DNA of 64,000 bases from Actinokineospora terrae. GTDB taxonomy: Bacteria > Actinomycetota > Actinomycetes > Mycobacteriales > Pseudonocardiaceae. Numbering within the stretch: position 1 is the stretch's first letter; every line of letters starts with the position of its first letter. Shown here piece by piece: positions 33,318-42,299 of this stretch. The notes beneath the pieces are model-generated. The model was not told the DNA's origin. It did no database searches and was given only the letters and a program-made list of their open reading frames with translations. The stretch covers positions 57,648-121,647 of the forward strand of contig NZ_FOGI01000011.1 in NCBI RefSeq assembly GCF_900111175.1, given 5' to 3'. The position numbers were made by a program, and so were the translations under genes.

Positions 33318-33805
33318 CCCGGCGAGGCCGCCACGCTCGGCGCCGCCGTTGGTCGACCTCGTGGTCGACGTGGTGGCGCACGCGCCTGCGGTGGTGGCGC
33401 GCCGACGAGGGCCGCGTGACCGCGTTCGTCCTGGCGCTGACCGTCGGCATCCTGGCCTTGGCCGGCCTGACCCTCGACGGTGGCCTCGCGCTGGCCGCAA
33501 AAGTACGGGCCAACGGCCAGGCCGAGGCCGCAGCCCGCGCAGGGGCCCAGGCCATCGACCTCACCGCCTACCGCGGCAACGGCACCCTCCAACTCGTGCC
33601 CGCCCAGGCGGTCGCCAACGCCCAAGCGCACCTGGCCGCCGAGGGCGCCTCCGGCACGGTGACCGTCTCGGGCGACACCGTCACGGTCACCGTGACCGCC
33701 TCGCAGACCACCCAGTTGCTCGGGCTCGTCGGTATCGGGTCGCTCCAAGTGCACGGGCAGGGCAGCGCACACCCGCAGCGCGGGGTGACCGCGATCGACC
33801 CATGA
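33314..33805 (+). CDS. TadG-like pilus protein
   Basis: A 163-residue protein. A leader rich in Arg and Trp precedes DEGRVTAFVLALTVGILALA, a TadE/G-type membrane segment without the usual Glu at +5. The extracellular part is LAAKVRANGQAEAAARAGAQ, then a Thr/Val-rich region. Its ATG overlaps the previous stop. It resembles the short actinobacterial TadG-like proteins that lack the von Willebrand domain of full TadG. Confidence 0.75.
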   Translation: MTRRGRHARRRRWSTSWSTWWRTRLRWWRADEGRVTAFVLALTVGILALAGLTLDGGLALAAKVRANGQAEAAARAGAQAIDLTAYRGNGTLQLVPAQAVANAQAHLAAEGASGTVTVSGDTVTVTVTASQTTQLLGLVGIGSLQVHGQGSAHPQRGVTAIDP

Positions 33806-33855
33806 CCACACCGTCGCCCGTCGTGAACATGGCATCGCAGAGAAGGAGAAGCAGC

Positions 33856-34281
33856 ATGGCAACGCCCGAGGAGATCCGTCAGCGGGTCGAGGAGGCCGAC
33901 ACCGCCCGCAGCGTCCGCAGGGCCGCGGCCGCGCAGCAGGTTGGCGAACTCGCGGGGCGCCGGGCCGCGATTGTCGAACAGCTCGCCGAGGTGGAGCGTG
34001 AGCTCGGCGAGGTGCTGGCCGACGCCCAGGACGTCATCGACGTCGACGAGCTGGCGGCGTTCACCGACCTCAAGCCATCCGACCTCACCGGGTGGCTCGT
34101 AGCCCGCAAGCCCGGCCGCGGCAAGCGAAAGAAGGCCGTGACCACGACCGGCGCGCCGGGTGAAACGCGCTCCATTTCCGGACCGAGGACACCGGCACCT
34201 GAGCAGAGGTCCAACTCCCGCGAGGGCTCGACCGCTGCCGGGACGGACAAGCCCGAGCCGCTCGTCGCCCATGCGAGTTGA
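33856..34281 (+). CDS. Coiled-coil hypothetical protein at the end of the Tad cluster
   Basis: A 141-residue soluble protein. Residues about 5-70 are strongly helical with heptad character (EEIRQRVEEADTARSVRRAA, then EVERELGEVLADAQDVIDVD). A short motif FTDLKPSDLTGWL leads into a basic patch (RKPGRGKRKK) that could bind nucleic acid. The C-terminus is disordered. AAGGAGAAGC before ATG 33856 fixes the start. It is conserved in position between pilus and LysM-BTAD genes in such loci as I recall them; no function is known. Confidence 0.65.
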   Translation: MATPEEIRQRVEEADTARSVRRAAAAQQVGELAGRRAAIVEQLAEVERELGEVLADAQDVIDVDELAAFTDLKPSDLTGWLVARKPGRGKRKKAVTTTGAPGETRSISGPRTPAPEQRSNSREGSTAAGTDKPEPLVAHAS

Positions 34282-34388
34282 CCGCGCTCGCGTCGCCCAC
34301 GCGGTTCGCCCATAGCTCCGACTCATCACGGCCGTGTGACCGGGCGGCGAGCGAACACGTCCAGTTCTGCTGAGGAAACGAGAACGTC

Positions 34389-37300
34389 ATGGCCACATCA
34401 CCGCATCGCTCCCGCCGCAAGCCGCGTCGGCCGCCGCGAACGCGAGGCCGGATGTGGCAGGGCATCGGGTGGGTGCTGGGATTCCTCGCGAGGCTGGTGC
34501 GCGCACTGCTGGCGGCTGCCGTCTTGGTCGCGCTGCTGGCCGGGTTGCCGTGGGCGTTGACGCACTTCGTCGGCTGGCCCCTGCCGGACCACCTGCCCTC
34601 CTGGGCGGAAGTCCAGGGTGTCCTGCTCGGCCCGATGACCACCACGTTCCTGCTGGACTTCCTCGCCTGCCTGACATGGCTCGTGTGGGCCTTCTTCACC
34701 CTCGACGTCGCCCGCTGCGCGGTCGAGATCGCCCGCGACGCGGCGATGCCCGACCTGTCAGCGGCCGGACCGGTGCACCGAATCGCGGCCGTGCTCGTCG
34801 GCGCGGTCCTGATCTCCATCCTCGGCCACCGCGCCGGCCTGCCCGCCACGAGCCCATCCGCTGCGGACGGTGCCGCTGCTGACGTGGTGGCGACGGCTCC
34901 CGCGTGGAACACATCCACCGAACCAGCAGAGTTCACTGGGGTGCGACCGGCCGCCCACAGCGTGCCGTATCCCCACAAGGCGACCGGAGCGACCGAGCAG
35001 CCCAGCCGCGCGAAGTCCGCCGTGGTGCTTTCGTACAACCCCGACACCGGCGTGTACGACTCGCTGTGGCGGATGTCGGAACGCACCCTCGGCGACGGCA
35101 ACCGCTGGCCGGAGATCTACGCACTCAACAAGGGCAAACCCCAACCGAACGGCGGCACCTTCACTCGCCCCAGCCTGATCTTCCCCGGCGAGGAGATGGC
35201 CCTGCCCGACGACGCCACCATCAGCTCCCCACCAGCCACCGCCCCGGTGCCACCGCCAGTAACGCCGCCCCCTGCACCCGAGCCCCCACCCACCAGCACG
35301 ACGACACCGGCCCCCTCCACAACAGAACCACCCGCTACCACCGAAGCCCCACCGACCACTCAGGCGCCACCGACGACCCAAGCACCGCCGAGCACCGACG
35401 CGGTGGGCGAGCCGGGAATCAGCTGGGGCGAGGAACTATTCGTCGGCCTTGGCCTGGCCGCAGCGGTCAGCGCCGCCCTGGTCGCGACCCGGCGCCGGAA
35501 TCGACGCCGGTACCAGCCAGGCAGCGGCGACCGCAGCGACCTGCCCGTCGCCCCGGTCGTCTACCAGCTGCGGCTGGCGCACCTGCGCGCCGACCACGAC
35601 GACACCACAAGCGCCGACGATGAGGTAGATCTCGACTGGCCCAGTGAGCGCCCACCACGCCGACCGGCACCGCCGCTCGTACTCGGCACCCACGCCGACA
35701 CCGACATCCCCGACGACCAATCACCGGTCCTGCCGGTCGGTGTCCGGGTCGGCCGCGAGGTTGCCGTGGACATCGCCTCCGCACACGGCCTGGGCCTGCT
35801 CGGCGCGGGTGCCCCCGCAGCGGTCCGTGCGCTGCTCGTCACCATCCTGAGCACGGCCTTCACCACCACCCACAGGCCGGCCACGGTCATCGTGCCGGTC
35901 GACGACCTCGCGGCCCTGTTCGGCAGGCGCGTAGCGCAGGCACCGCTTCCCGCGGGTGTGCGGGTGGCAGCCGACCTGGACGCCGCTCTGGACATGCTGG
36001 AATCCGAGACCTTGGTGCGCGTCGGTCAACTCCGGCCCACCGGCCAACCCTGGGAACCCGTCGTGCTGGCGGCCCGCGCACCCGGCCGCCAGGCCCGCAG
36101 GCTGCAGGCTGTACTGGACAACGGCTCGACCGTCGGCGTGACCGGACTGTTGCTGGGCCAGTGGAGCGCCGGGGTGACCGCCTACGTCCGCGACGACGGC
36201 ACCATCTCCACCACCAGCCCTGGCCTGGGCGAGCCGCTGCGCGGCGCCCGTGTGTTCCGACTGGGCGACGATCACCTCGCCGACCTGCTGGACCTCCTGC
36301 GTGACGCCAACCCCGGCGACGAGTCCGAGCTCACTGCTACCGCCGGCGACGAACCGTATCCGGCTGTCGTGCCGCGTCCTCACGTCGTCGTGGCCGGTTC
36401 CGTTCCCGTCACCGTTGAGCCCCCGGACACCGTGGTCGACCGCGGCGCGCGCACCGACGATCGCGGACATGCAGTCGGTGAGGACACGAGCCAGTCGCCG
36501 GTCGCCGACACAGACCTGGAGCTGCTGGCAGCCCCAAGCGATGACGACCGGCGAGGCGACGGTGAGCTGGAGATCCTTCGGCCGGAGCCCGCGCCCGCGA
36601 CGTCACCCGGTCTTCGGCTGCGCCCCGTCCAGCCTGTTCGCCCCGACGCCGAGCAAGCAACCCAGAATGCCGGTGAAAGCCACCGGCCGGCGGGGAGCCG
36701 ACCACAGGGCCCCGCCGAGCCTCGCGAGGTGTCGTCCGCGCCGTTGCGCGTCAGCGTGCTCGGGCCGCCGCGGGTGTGGTGGCGTCCCGAGCCAGCAACA
36801 CCCGATGGCGAGGCCGCCGAACGCGAGATCACCTCGGCGTTCCAGCCACGCCTGCGCGAACTGCTGGTCTTCCTGGCGCTGCACCCCGACGGCGCCAGCC
36901 GCGAGGCGCTCATCGCCGCCCTGTGGGCAACAAGCCCACCGGAGCGGACCACCAACGCGATGAACACCTCGCTCTCGCGCCTGCGCCGCGCCCTGGCCGC
37001 CGCAACCGGCAACGTGTTGTCCGACCTCGTGGTGGTCGGCGAGGGCCGCTACCGGCTGGACCCCGACCTGGTGGAGATCGACTACCACCACTTCGCCGCC
37101 GCCGTGGCCGCCCGCCGCACCGCCGTCACCGACGCCGACCGGGTCGAGGCGTACCGGCGGATCGTCGACAGCTACACCGGCCCTCTGGCCGACGGGTTGA
37201 GCACCGACTGGATCGAGACCGCCCGCGAGGCCATCCGCCGCGACGCGATCGACGCCGTCGCCGCCCTGGCCCGCGCCCTGGTCGAGGACGACCCACAGCA

Positions 37301-38774
37301 GACGCTGGACCTACTCGAGATCGCGCGCGCGTTCGACCCGCACAACGAACTGATCTACCGCGACATCATGCGCCTGCAGGAACGCCTCGGACAGCTCGAC
37401 GCCATCCCGCGCACCCTGACCCTGCTGACCACACGGCTCGCCGAGGTCGACGATCGGCCCACGCACCAGGCCGTCGACCTGGCCGACCGGCTACGTCGCC
37501 GCCACGACGCCCCCGGAGAAGCCGGGGCGAGCCGACCGCGGGCGCAGCCGAGCCGGATGAACCCCGCAGGCACCCTCGTGCGCGGCGTTGGGTCACCCGA
37601 CGCCGCCACCGGCACGAGGGCGACGTCCAGCGGAGTGGAACCGGCCGTCACCGGCCGGGGAGTCGAGATCCACGACATCATCGAGAATGGCCGCCTCCTC
37701 GCCACTGCGACGGCTGTGCGCTTGCGCCTGCGAGAGCAATTCCGGATGAGCACGAGTCCACTTGAGCAGAGGCTCTGCCAGCGTCAACACCTCGGCCACC
37801 GCCGGGGTCAACGAGTACGCGACTTCCGGCGGAAAAGACTTATCGCAACTCTCGCGGACGATGAGTCCCTGCTTGCGCATCTTTTTCAATGTGCGCGCCA
37901 GAATGCTATCGTGCAGTACAGCGTGTTTGTCCGTCCAATTCTCGTCGATGGAATACGAGTTCACCGTGGAAAGAATCTCTACCCGACGCAGCGGGCCGTC
38001 CCGGAGTGCCACCAGGATGGCGGGCACCCACTTGTCCCCGAAAAGGTTCTTCAGGTCGTACACTCCACGAAGGACCCTGTCGTCTCGCTCCGTCACCGCG
38101 CCTCCCCGTGTGCACTGACCGGGCCCCCACTGCGCGCCCGCTCGTCACGTCCTGCGGCACGCCCTTCCCCGAGCCTGCCGTCGAGGCGATCGTGCCTGCT
38201 CAGCGCGACCGCTCCGTCACCCACCGCCTCCCCTGGCGACGGGCGTCGAGCTCCCACGCTACGCCAAACGGTCGAAATCGCCCACCGTATTCCTACTCAA
38301 CCCAACTCCGATGAAATGTCACCCGGCGTAGCCGGTATGGAGATCGACAGCGCGTACGGTCACTTCCGTTGGGGGTTCATACGGGGGATCACATTGGGGA
38401 TCAGGTTGGGGATCCTGTTAGAGCGCCACCCCCTCCGGCCAGTAAAGACGCCGGTCAGAGGGGTTGTAGGGGGATCCGCTGGTATCCCAGACTCGCTTGG
38501 CCACAAGCCGGTGAACACATCGGGGCGGACTGGTGGCCGGCTGCCTGCCCTGTCGGGCTCGTCGTCACCCCTGCCTCGTGACTGCGTTCTCTCTGCCCTA
38601 ATTCCTCCCCTCCTAATGTTCTCTAAACTCCTTTCTTTTATTCCTTATGCGTCGCCGGCTTTCGTTTGCCCGCTCGTCTCCTGCTGCTTGTTGCGCTCTT
38701 TGGCCTGCGGAAACGCGATGGCATTTCGGTCGGAAATGCGCGGGCGCACGCTAGCCCAATTCCCGGAATGGTGA
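34389..38774 (+). CDS. Membrane LysM-BTAD regulator with an abnormal read-on C-terminus
   Basis: The frame is open for 1461 residues. Residues about 1-155 hold three membrane segments (LLAAAVLVALLAGLPWAL; FLLDFLACLTWLVWAFF; AAVLVGAVLISILG). A LysM-like domain spans about 215-275 (LWRMSERTLGDGNRWPEIYA). A Pro/Thr linker and a fourth helix at about 345-362 follow, then a cytosolic region, and a BTAD (SARP-type) domain at about 785-1045 (REALIAALWATSPPE; WIETAREAIRRD). Family homology ends near nt 37,560. The remaining roughly 400 residues are low-complexity and cross the antisense HxlR gene, so the native stop seems lost. It may link cell-wall sensing to Tad expression. Confidence 0.75.
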   Translation: MATSPHRSRRKPRRPPRTRGRMWQGIGWVLGFLARLVRALLAAAVLVALLAGLPWALTHFVGWPLPDHLPSWAEVQGVLLGPMTTTFLLDFLACLTWLVWAFFTLDVARCAVEIARDAAMPDLSAAGPVHRIAAVLVGAVLISILGHRAGLPATSPSAADGAAADVVATAPAWNTSTEPAEFTGVRPAAHSVPYPHKATGATEQPSRAKSAVVLSYNPDTGVYDSLWRMSERTLGDGNRWPEIYALNKGKPQPNGGTFTRPSLIFPGEEMALPDDATISSPPATAPVPPPVTPPPAPEPPPTSTTTPAPSTTEPPATTEAPPTTQAPPTTQAPPSTDAVGEPGISWGEELFVGLGLAAAVSAALVATRRRNRRRYQPGSGDRSDLPVAPVVYQLRLAHLRADHDDTTSADDEVDLDWPSERPPRRPAPPLVLGTHADTDIPDDQSPVLPVGVRVGREVAVDIASAHGLGLLGAGAPAAVRALLVTILSTAFTTTHRPATVIVPVDDLAALFGRRVAQAPLPAGVRVAADLDAALDMLESETLVRVGQLRPTGQPWEPVVLAARAPGRQARRLQAVLDNGSTVGVTGLLLGQWSAGVTAYVRDDGTISTTSPGLGEPLRGARVFRLGDDHLADLLDLLRDANPGDESELTATAGDEPYPAVVPRPHVVVAGSVPVTVEPPDTVVDRGARTDDRGHAVGEDTSQSPVADTDLELLAAPSDDDRRGDGELEILRPEPAPATSPGLRLRPVQPVRPDAEQATQNAGESHRPAGSRPQGPAEPREVSSAPLRVSVLGPPRVWWRPEPATPDGEAAEREITSAFQPRLRELLVFLALHPDGASREALIAALWATSPPERTTNAMNTSLSRLRRALAAATGNVLSDLVVVGEGRYRLDPDLVEIDYHHFAAAVAARRTAVTDADRVEAYRRIVDSYTGPLADGLSTDWIETAREAIRRDAIDAVAALARALVEDDPQQTLDLLEIARAFDPHNELIYRDIMRLQERLGQLDAIPRTLTLLTTRLAEVDDRPTHQAVDLADRLRRRHDAPGEAGASRPRAQPSRMNPAGTLVRGVGSPDAATGTRATSSGVEPAVTGRGVEIHDIIENGRLLATATAVRLRLREQFRMSTSPLEQRLCQRQHLGHRRGQRVRDFRRKRLIATLADDESLLAHLFQCARQNAIVQYSVFVRPILVDGIRVHRGKNLYPTQRAVPECHQDGGHPLVPEKVLQVVHSTKDPVVSLRHRASPCALTGPPLRARSSRPAARPSPSLPSRRSCLLSATAPSPTASPGDGRRAPTLRQTVEIAHRIPTQPNSDEMSPGVAGMEIDSAYGHFRWGFIRGITLGIRLGILLERHPLRPVKTPVRGVVGGSAGIPDSLGHKPVNTSGRTGGRLPALSGSSSPLPRDCVLSALIPPLLMFSKLLSFIPYASPAFVCPLVSCCLLRSLACGNAMAFRSEMRGRTLAQFPEW
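37593..38096 (-). CDS. HxlR-family transcription regulator
   Basis: A 167-residue winged-HTH protein. Its core is VYDLKNLFGDKWVPAILVAL, then RRVEILSTVNSYSID, then SILARTLKKMRKQGLIVRES and VAYSLTPAVAEVLTLAEPLL, which is the HxlR/DUF24 pattern. A GTG start with GGGAGG upstream is used. Codon GC3 is lower than in neighbouring genes. The last roughly 20 residues (GRFHSAGRRPRAGGG) look like read-on into the opposite BTAD gene. It was probably inserted or brought here by rearrangement. Its target is unknown. Confidence 0.75.
   Translation of the reverse strand: MTERDDRVLRGVYDLKNLFGDKWVPAILVALRDGPLRRVEILSTVNSYSIDENWTDKHAVLHDSILARTLKKMRKQGLIVRESCDKSFPPEVAYSLTPAVAEVLTLAEPLLKWTRAHPELLSQAQAHSRRSGEEAAILDDVVDLDSPAGDGRFHSAGRRPRAGGGVG
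38384..38419. repeat. Three 12-bp tandem repeats
   Basis: GGGGATCACATT, GGGGATCAGGTT and GGGGATCCTGTT follow one another without a gap; each is GGGGATC plus a 5-base variable part ending in TT. A weaker copy precedes them. The stretch has no credible gene of its own. Tandem 12-bp units next to a less GC-rich tract could be iterons or regulator sites. Confidence 0.7.
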
Positions 38775-38930
38775 CGGCGGTGGCCGATCGAAAAGAGTCT
38801 TGAAAATGAGCCGCTAAACCTATTGCATGACGCGCGGCGCAGAGTCATAATTGAATTGTCGCCGGGGGAGCCGGAAATAACACCGAATACCACGCCCGGC
38901 GCGAGCCATGTTGAAAACGGGGAGTCAATT
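38420..38930. other. Non-coding, locally pyrimidine- and AT-rich stretch
   Basis: I find no gene here apart from the read-on of the BTAD frame. Between about 38597 and 38660 the plus strand is strongly pyrimidine-rich and much less GC-rich than the window average. It contains runs such as CTAATTCCTCCCCTCCTAAT and CTCCTTTCTTTTATTCC. It may hold a promoter or an origin-type unwinding element for the module starting at 38931. Confidence 0.5.
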
Positions 38931-39089
38931 ATGTGTTACGCCGACACCGTGACGAATGACGACGGAACCGCCACCGCGTTTTGCTACTGCGGATGGTCGG
39001 CGGACCACGCCACCCCGGAAGCGGCGGACACCGACGCCGAACGGCACCAGACCGCCGCCGACGCCGCCGAGTCCGCGCTCGCCGCCTGA
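38931..39089 (+). CDS. Small Cys-containing hypothetical protein
   Basis: A 52-residue acidic protein beginning MCYADTVTNDDGTATAFCYC, then GWSADHATPEAADTDAERHQ. Cys2, Cys18, Cys20 and two His could bind a metal, giving a rudimentary zinc-ribbon-like shape. GGGGAG seven bases before ATG 38931 supports initiation. It leads the MoxR/VWA module and lies 34 bases upstream of the AAA+ gene. The function is unknown. Confidence 0.6.
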   Translation: MCYADTVTNDDGTATAFCYCGWSADHATPEAADTDAERHQTAADAAESALAA

Positions 39090-39123
39090 CCCGCCGCCCG
39101 TACACCCGAAAGGAACGCCCGCG

Positions 39124-40359
39124 ATGACCACGCCCACCCCGCCCGCCCCGGCACCGACCACCACGCCGACCGCCCCGGCGGGCGCGCCGAAACGGCTCGG
39201 GAACGGTGAACTGCGCGCGATGGTCGCCAAAGTTCTCGCGGACAACGCGGGCACGGAACTCACGCCGCGCACCATCGCGCACACCCTGAATCGGTCATCC
39301 GGGGCGGTGGGCAACGCGTGCAAGGTGTTGGCGGACCGGGGGGAGGCCGAGGTCGCTTCCACGTCCCCGCTGGCCTATCGGGCGACCGCGACCACGGCGT
39401 CCGCCGCCGCGCCCACGATCACCCCCGCCCCACCGCGCACGCCCCGCTCGAAGACCCCGAAATCGACGACCAGCGCACCGGCCGCGGTGCCCACGACCAC
39501 GCCTGCCCCGTCGGGTGCGGGCGGGTCCGCCGTCGGGTTGGCGGGCGTGGTCACCGGTCCGGTGAAACGCCCCAACGGGATGGACTACCACCCCCGGTTG
39601 CTGTCCGGGATGCCGGACGTGACCGCGCTGCGGCGGTTGCGGGACGCCGGGGTCGCCGCCCTGATGTACGGACCGCCCGGCACGGGCAAGACGTCGGTGG
39701 TGGAGGCGGCGTTCCCGGACTGCATCACGGTTCAGGGCGACGGGGACACCGTGGTCGCCGACTTCGTGGGCGACTACACCAAAACCCCGGACGGCGAGTT
39801 CGTGTTCGTGCACGGTCCGCTGGTCCACGCGATGCGTGACGGGGTGCCGCTGTTCATCGACGACGCGACGCTGATCCCGCCGACCGTGCTCGCCGTGGTC
39901 TACCCCGCGATGGACGGACGCCGCCAGATCGTGATCAAGGCCAACGGCGGCGAGGTCGTGGACGCCGCGCCGGGGTTCTACGTGGTCGCCGGGCACAACC
40001 CCGGCGTGCACGGGGCGGTGCTGACCGACGCCCTCGCGTCCCGGTTCTCCGTGCAGGTTCAGGTGTCCAGCGATTACGACCTCGCCGACCAGTTAGGCGT
40101 GGACAAGAAGGCGGTGCGCGTGGCGCGCAACCTCGCCACCCGGCAGGAACGGGGCGAGGTCGGGTGGGCACCCCAACTGCGGGAACTGTTGGCGTTCAAG
40201 AAGATCGCCGCCGTGTTGGGCGTGGACGCCGCCGCCGGGAACCTCGTGGGCATCGCGCCGGAAGAGGACCGCGCCACCGTCGCCGCCGTGGTGCGCGACG
40301 CGTTCGGGCGCACCGTCACCCCACTCGCCCTCGGTGCCCGCATCACCACCAAACCCTGA
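39124..40359 (+). CDS. MoxR-type AAA+ ATPase with N-terminal HTH-like domain
   Basis: A 411-residue protein. Residues about 25-85 form a winged-helix-like domain (RTIAHTLNRSSGAVGNACKV) similar to the C-terminal half of the protein encoded at 46367. A Pro/Thr linker follows, then the AAA+ core: LMYGPPGTGKTSVVEAAF (Walker A, Lys189), VPLFIDDATLIPP (Walker B), VVAGHNPG (sensor 1) and DALASRFSVQVQV. MoxR ATPases act as chaperones for a partner VWA protein, encoded next at 40415. AAAGGAA precedes ATG 39124. Confidence 0.82.
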   Translation: MTTPTPPAPAPTTTPTAPAGAPKRLGNGELRAMVAKVLADNAGTELTPRTIAHTLNRSSGAVGNACKVLADRGEAEVASTSPLAYRATATTASAAAPTITPAPPRTPRSKTPKSTTSAPAAVPTTTPAPSGAGGSAVGLAGVVTGPVKRPNGMDYHPRLLSGMPDVTALRRLRDAGVAALMYGPPGTGKTSVVEAAFPDCITVQGDGDTVVADFVGDYTKTPDGEFVFVHGPLVHAMRDGVPLFIDDATLIPPTVLAVVYPAMDGRRQIVIKANGGEVVDAAPGFYVVAGHNPGVHGAVLTDALASRFSVQVQVSSDYDLADQLGVDKKAVRVARNLATRQERGEVGWAPQLRELLAFKKIAAVLGVDAAAGNLVGIAPEEDRATVAAVVRDAFGRTVTPLALGARITTKP

Positions 40360-40414
40360 CCCCCAACCCGCCCGCCCGGCGAACCGCGCGACCGTCGCGA
40401 AAGGACCCGTAACC

Positions 40415-42220
40415 GTGAGCACCCACTTCACCACCGACCCGACCGCCACCGGTGCCGCCGTGTTCCCCGCCCGCCCCGAATGGCTGACGCTGTCCGCCGC
40501 CTTCGCCGACGAGGTCCCGATCATCGCCGACCGCGACGACCTCCTGGTCACCGTCGCACCCGGCGCGGGCGGGGGTGCCCCGGCGTGTTTCTACCCCGCC
40601 CGCGCGCTGATCGAGGTTGACGGTGACCACCTCGGGGTGGACCCCGCCACCGTGGACCCCGCGAACCTGTCCGACCGCCCCCGCTACGCCCCGGCATGGG
40701 GTGCCCTGACCCACGAATGCGGGCACGCCCGCCACACCGCCTGGGAACCCCCGGACGACGCCCCGCCCGGCGTGGTCGCCGCCGCCATGCTGCTGGAAGA
40801 GCCCCGCATGGAAGCCGCACAGGTCCGCCGCCGCCCCGACGACCGGCACTGGTTGCGGGCGTGCGTGAAGGGCATCGTCGCCGCCGACCTGCACCTGTTC
40901 GCCGACCCCGCCACCGCCCCGCAAATGACCCCCGCGCACGCCGCGCACACCGCCGCGCTGTTGCTGGGACGCGCCGACGGCGGGGTGCTCACCCGCGCCG
41001 AGGTCGCCCCCGTCGCCCGTGTCATCGAGGACGTGCTCGGGGACGAGGTGCTGGGCAAGTTGCGGGCGGTGTGGCGCAAGGCGTTGCGCACCGCCGACGA
41101 TGACGGCGAGACCATGCTCGAACTCGGGCGGCAGTGGTGCGAGATCCTCGGCACCGACCCGGACGCCGACCCCAACACCCCCGCCGACCCGGACCCCGGC
41201 GCGGCACCCGACCCGTCCGGTACCCCCGACCCGTCCGGCGGCACCCCTGGCACCGGTACGCCCAACGCCCCCGCCGACCCGTCGCCGTTGGCGGACGCGA
41301 TCGCCGCCGTGCTCAACGGGGTGGCGGCGAAGGTGGCGCGGGAGAAGGCACCCGAGGACCCCGCCGCCGTCGCCGCCGCCGAAAAGGCGAAAGCCGACGC
41401 CGCCGACAAGGAGGCGCAGAAGGCGGCACGGCGGGTGTTCGCCGCTGGTGGTCCCCGCACCGGGATCACCCGGCTCGCGGGCACCCGCCCGCCCACCCCG
41501 GAGGAGCGCACCGCCGCACGGGTGTTGGCGCGGGCGTTGGACACCGCCGGGGTCCGGGAACGGGTCGCGGTGAAGTCCACCTCGGACGTCCCGCCGGGAC
41601 GGTTGCGGATGCGCGGGGTGCGTGCCGCCGAAGCCCAACGTGCCGCCGGGGCGGTGGTCACCGCCGAACCGTTCACCCGCACCACCCGCACCCCGGTCAC
41701 CGTCCCGCCGTTGCGAGTCGGGGTCGCGTGCGACGTGTCCGGGTCGATGCGGTGGGCGTGCGCGCACGTGGCCTCGGCGGCGTGGATTCTGGCCAACGCC
41801 GCCCGCCACACCAGGGTGCCCACCGACACCGCGAGCGTGATCTTCGGCCACCACGTGCGCCCGCTGACCCACCCCGGCCGCCTGCCCGCCGAGGTCACCG
41901 AGTTCGAGTCCAACGACAACTGGGAGGACATCCCGGTCGCGCTGGACGCCCTCGACGGTGCCCTCGGGCTGTCCCGCCCCGGCGCGGCGCGGCTGCTGGT
42001 CATCGTGTCCGACGGCCAGTACCGCAACCAGCCCCGCATCGCCGGGCAGCGCAAACTCGACCGGTTGCGCGCGTCCGGGTGCGCCGTGCTGTGGCTGACC
42101 ACCGGCACCCACGACACCCCGCTCGACGGGTCCACCGTCCACGTGCTGACCGACCCCACCACCACCGCCCGCGCCATCGGGCACGCCGCCACCGCCGCCC
42201 TCCGCGCGACCACCCGCTAG
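40415..42220 (+). CDS. VWA-domain protein with HExxH metallopeptidase-like motif
   Basis: A 601-residue protein. The N-terminal half carries LTHECGHARHTAWE (His100-Glu-x-x-His104) and, about 25 residues on, LLEEPRMEA with Glu residues that could be the third zinc ligand. This is a gluzincin-like layout. An acidic Pro-rich linker (about 245-330) and a helical segment follow. A C-terminal von Willebrand A domain has VACDVSGSMRWA (Asp440, the DxSxS MIDAS motif) and LLVIVSDGQYR. It resembles VWA metallopeptidases paired with MoxR ATPases. Activity is inferred from motifs only. GTG 40415 follows AAAGGA. Confidence 0.8.
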   Translation: MSTHFTTDPTATGAAVFPARPEWLTLSAAFADEVPIIADRDDLLVTVAPGAGGGAPACFYPARALIEVDGDHLGVDPATVDPANLSDRPRYAPAWGALTHECGHARHTAWEPPDDAPPGVVAAAMLLEEPRMEAAQVRRRPDDRHWLRACVKGIVAADLHLFADPATAPQMTPAHAAHTAALLLGRADGGVLTRAEVAPVARVIEDVLGDEVLGKLRAVWRKALRTADDDGETMLELGRQWCEILGTDPDADPNTPADPDPGAAPDPSGTPDPSGGTPGTGTPNAPADPSPLADAIAAVLNGVAAKVAREKAPEDPAAVAAAEKAKADAADKEAQKAARRVFAAGGPRTGITRLAGTRPPTPEERTAARVLARALDTAGVRERVAVKSTSDVPPGRLRMRGVRAAEAQRAAGAVVTAEPFTRTTRTPVTVPPLRVGVACDVSGSMRWACAHVASAAWILANAARHTRVPTDTASVIFGHHVRPLTHPGRLPAEVTEFESNDNWEDIPVALDALDGALGLSRPGAARLLVIVSDGQYRNQPRIAGQRKLDRLRASGCAVLWLTTGTHDTPLDGSTVHVLTDPTTTARAIGHAATAALRATTR

Positions 42221-42226
42221 CCCATC

Positions 42227-42255
42227 GGTCCGGGGCGGGGCACCCGCCCCGGACC
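42227..42255. terminator. Strong GC hairpin after the VWA gene
   Basis: A 13-bp perfect inverted repeat (GGTCCGGGGCGGG, then its reverse complement) has a 3-base loop. It begins 6 bases after the VWA stop. There is no U-tract, as is common for actinobacterial terminators. Confidence 0.75.
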
Positions 42256-42299
42256 ACCCACCCACCCACACCAACCCACGACCACGAGGTGACCCCGCG

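Noticed and set aside
37593..38096. The HxlR frame as a mere shadow of the BTAD frame
   Set aside because: It has clear wHTH motifs, a ribosome site and its own codon bias, whereas the overlapping BTAD tail has no recognisable domain.
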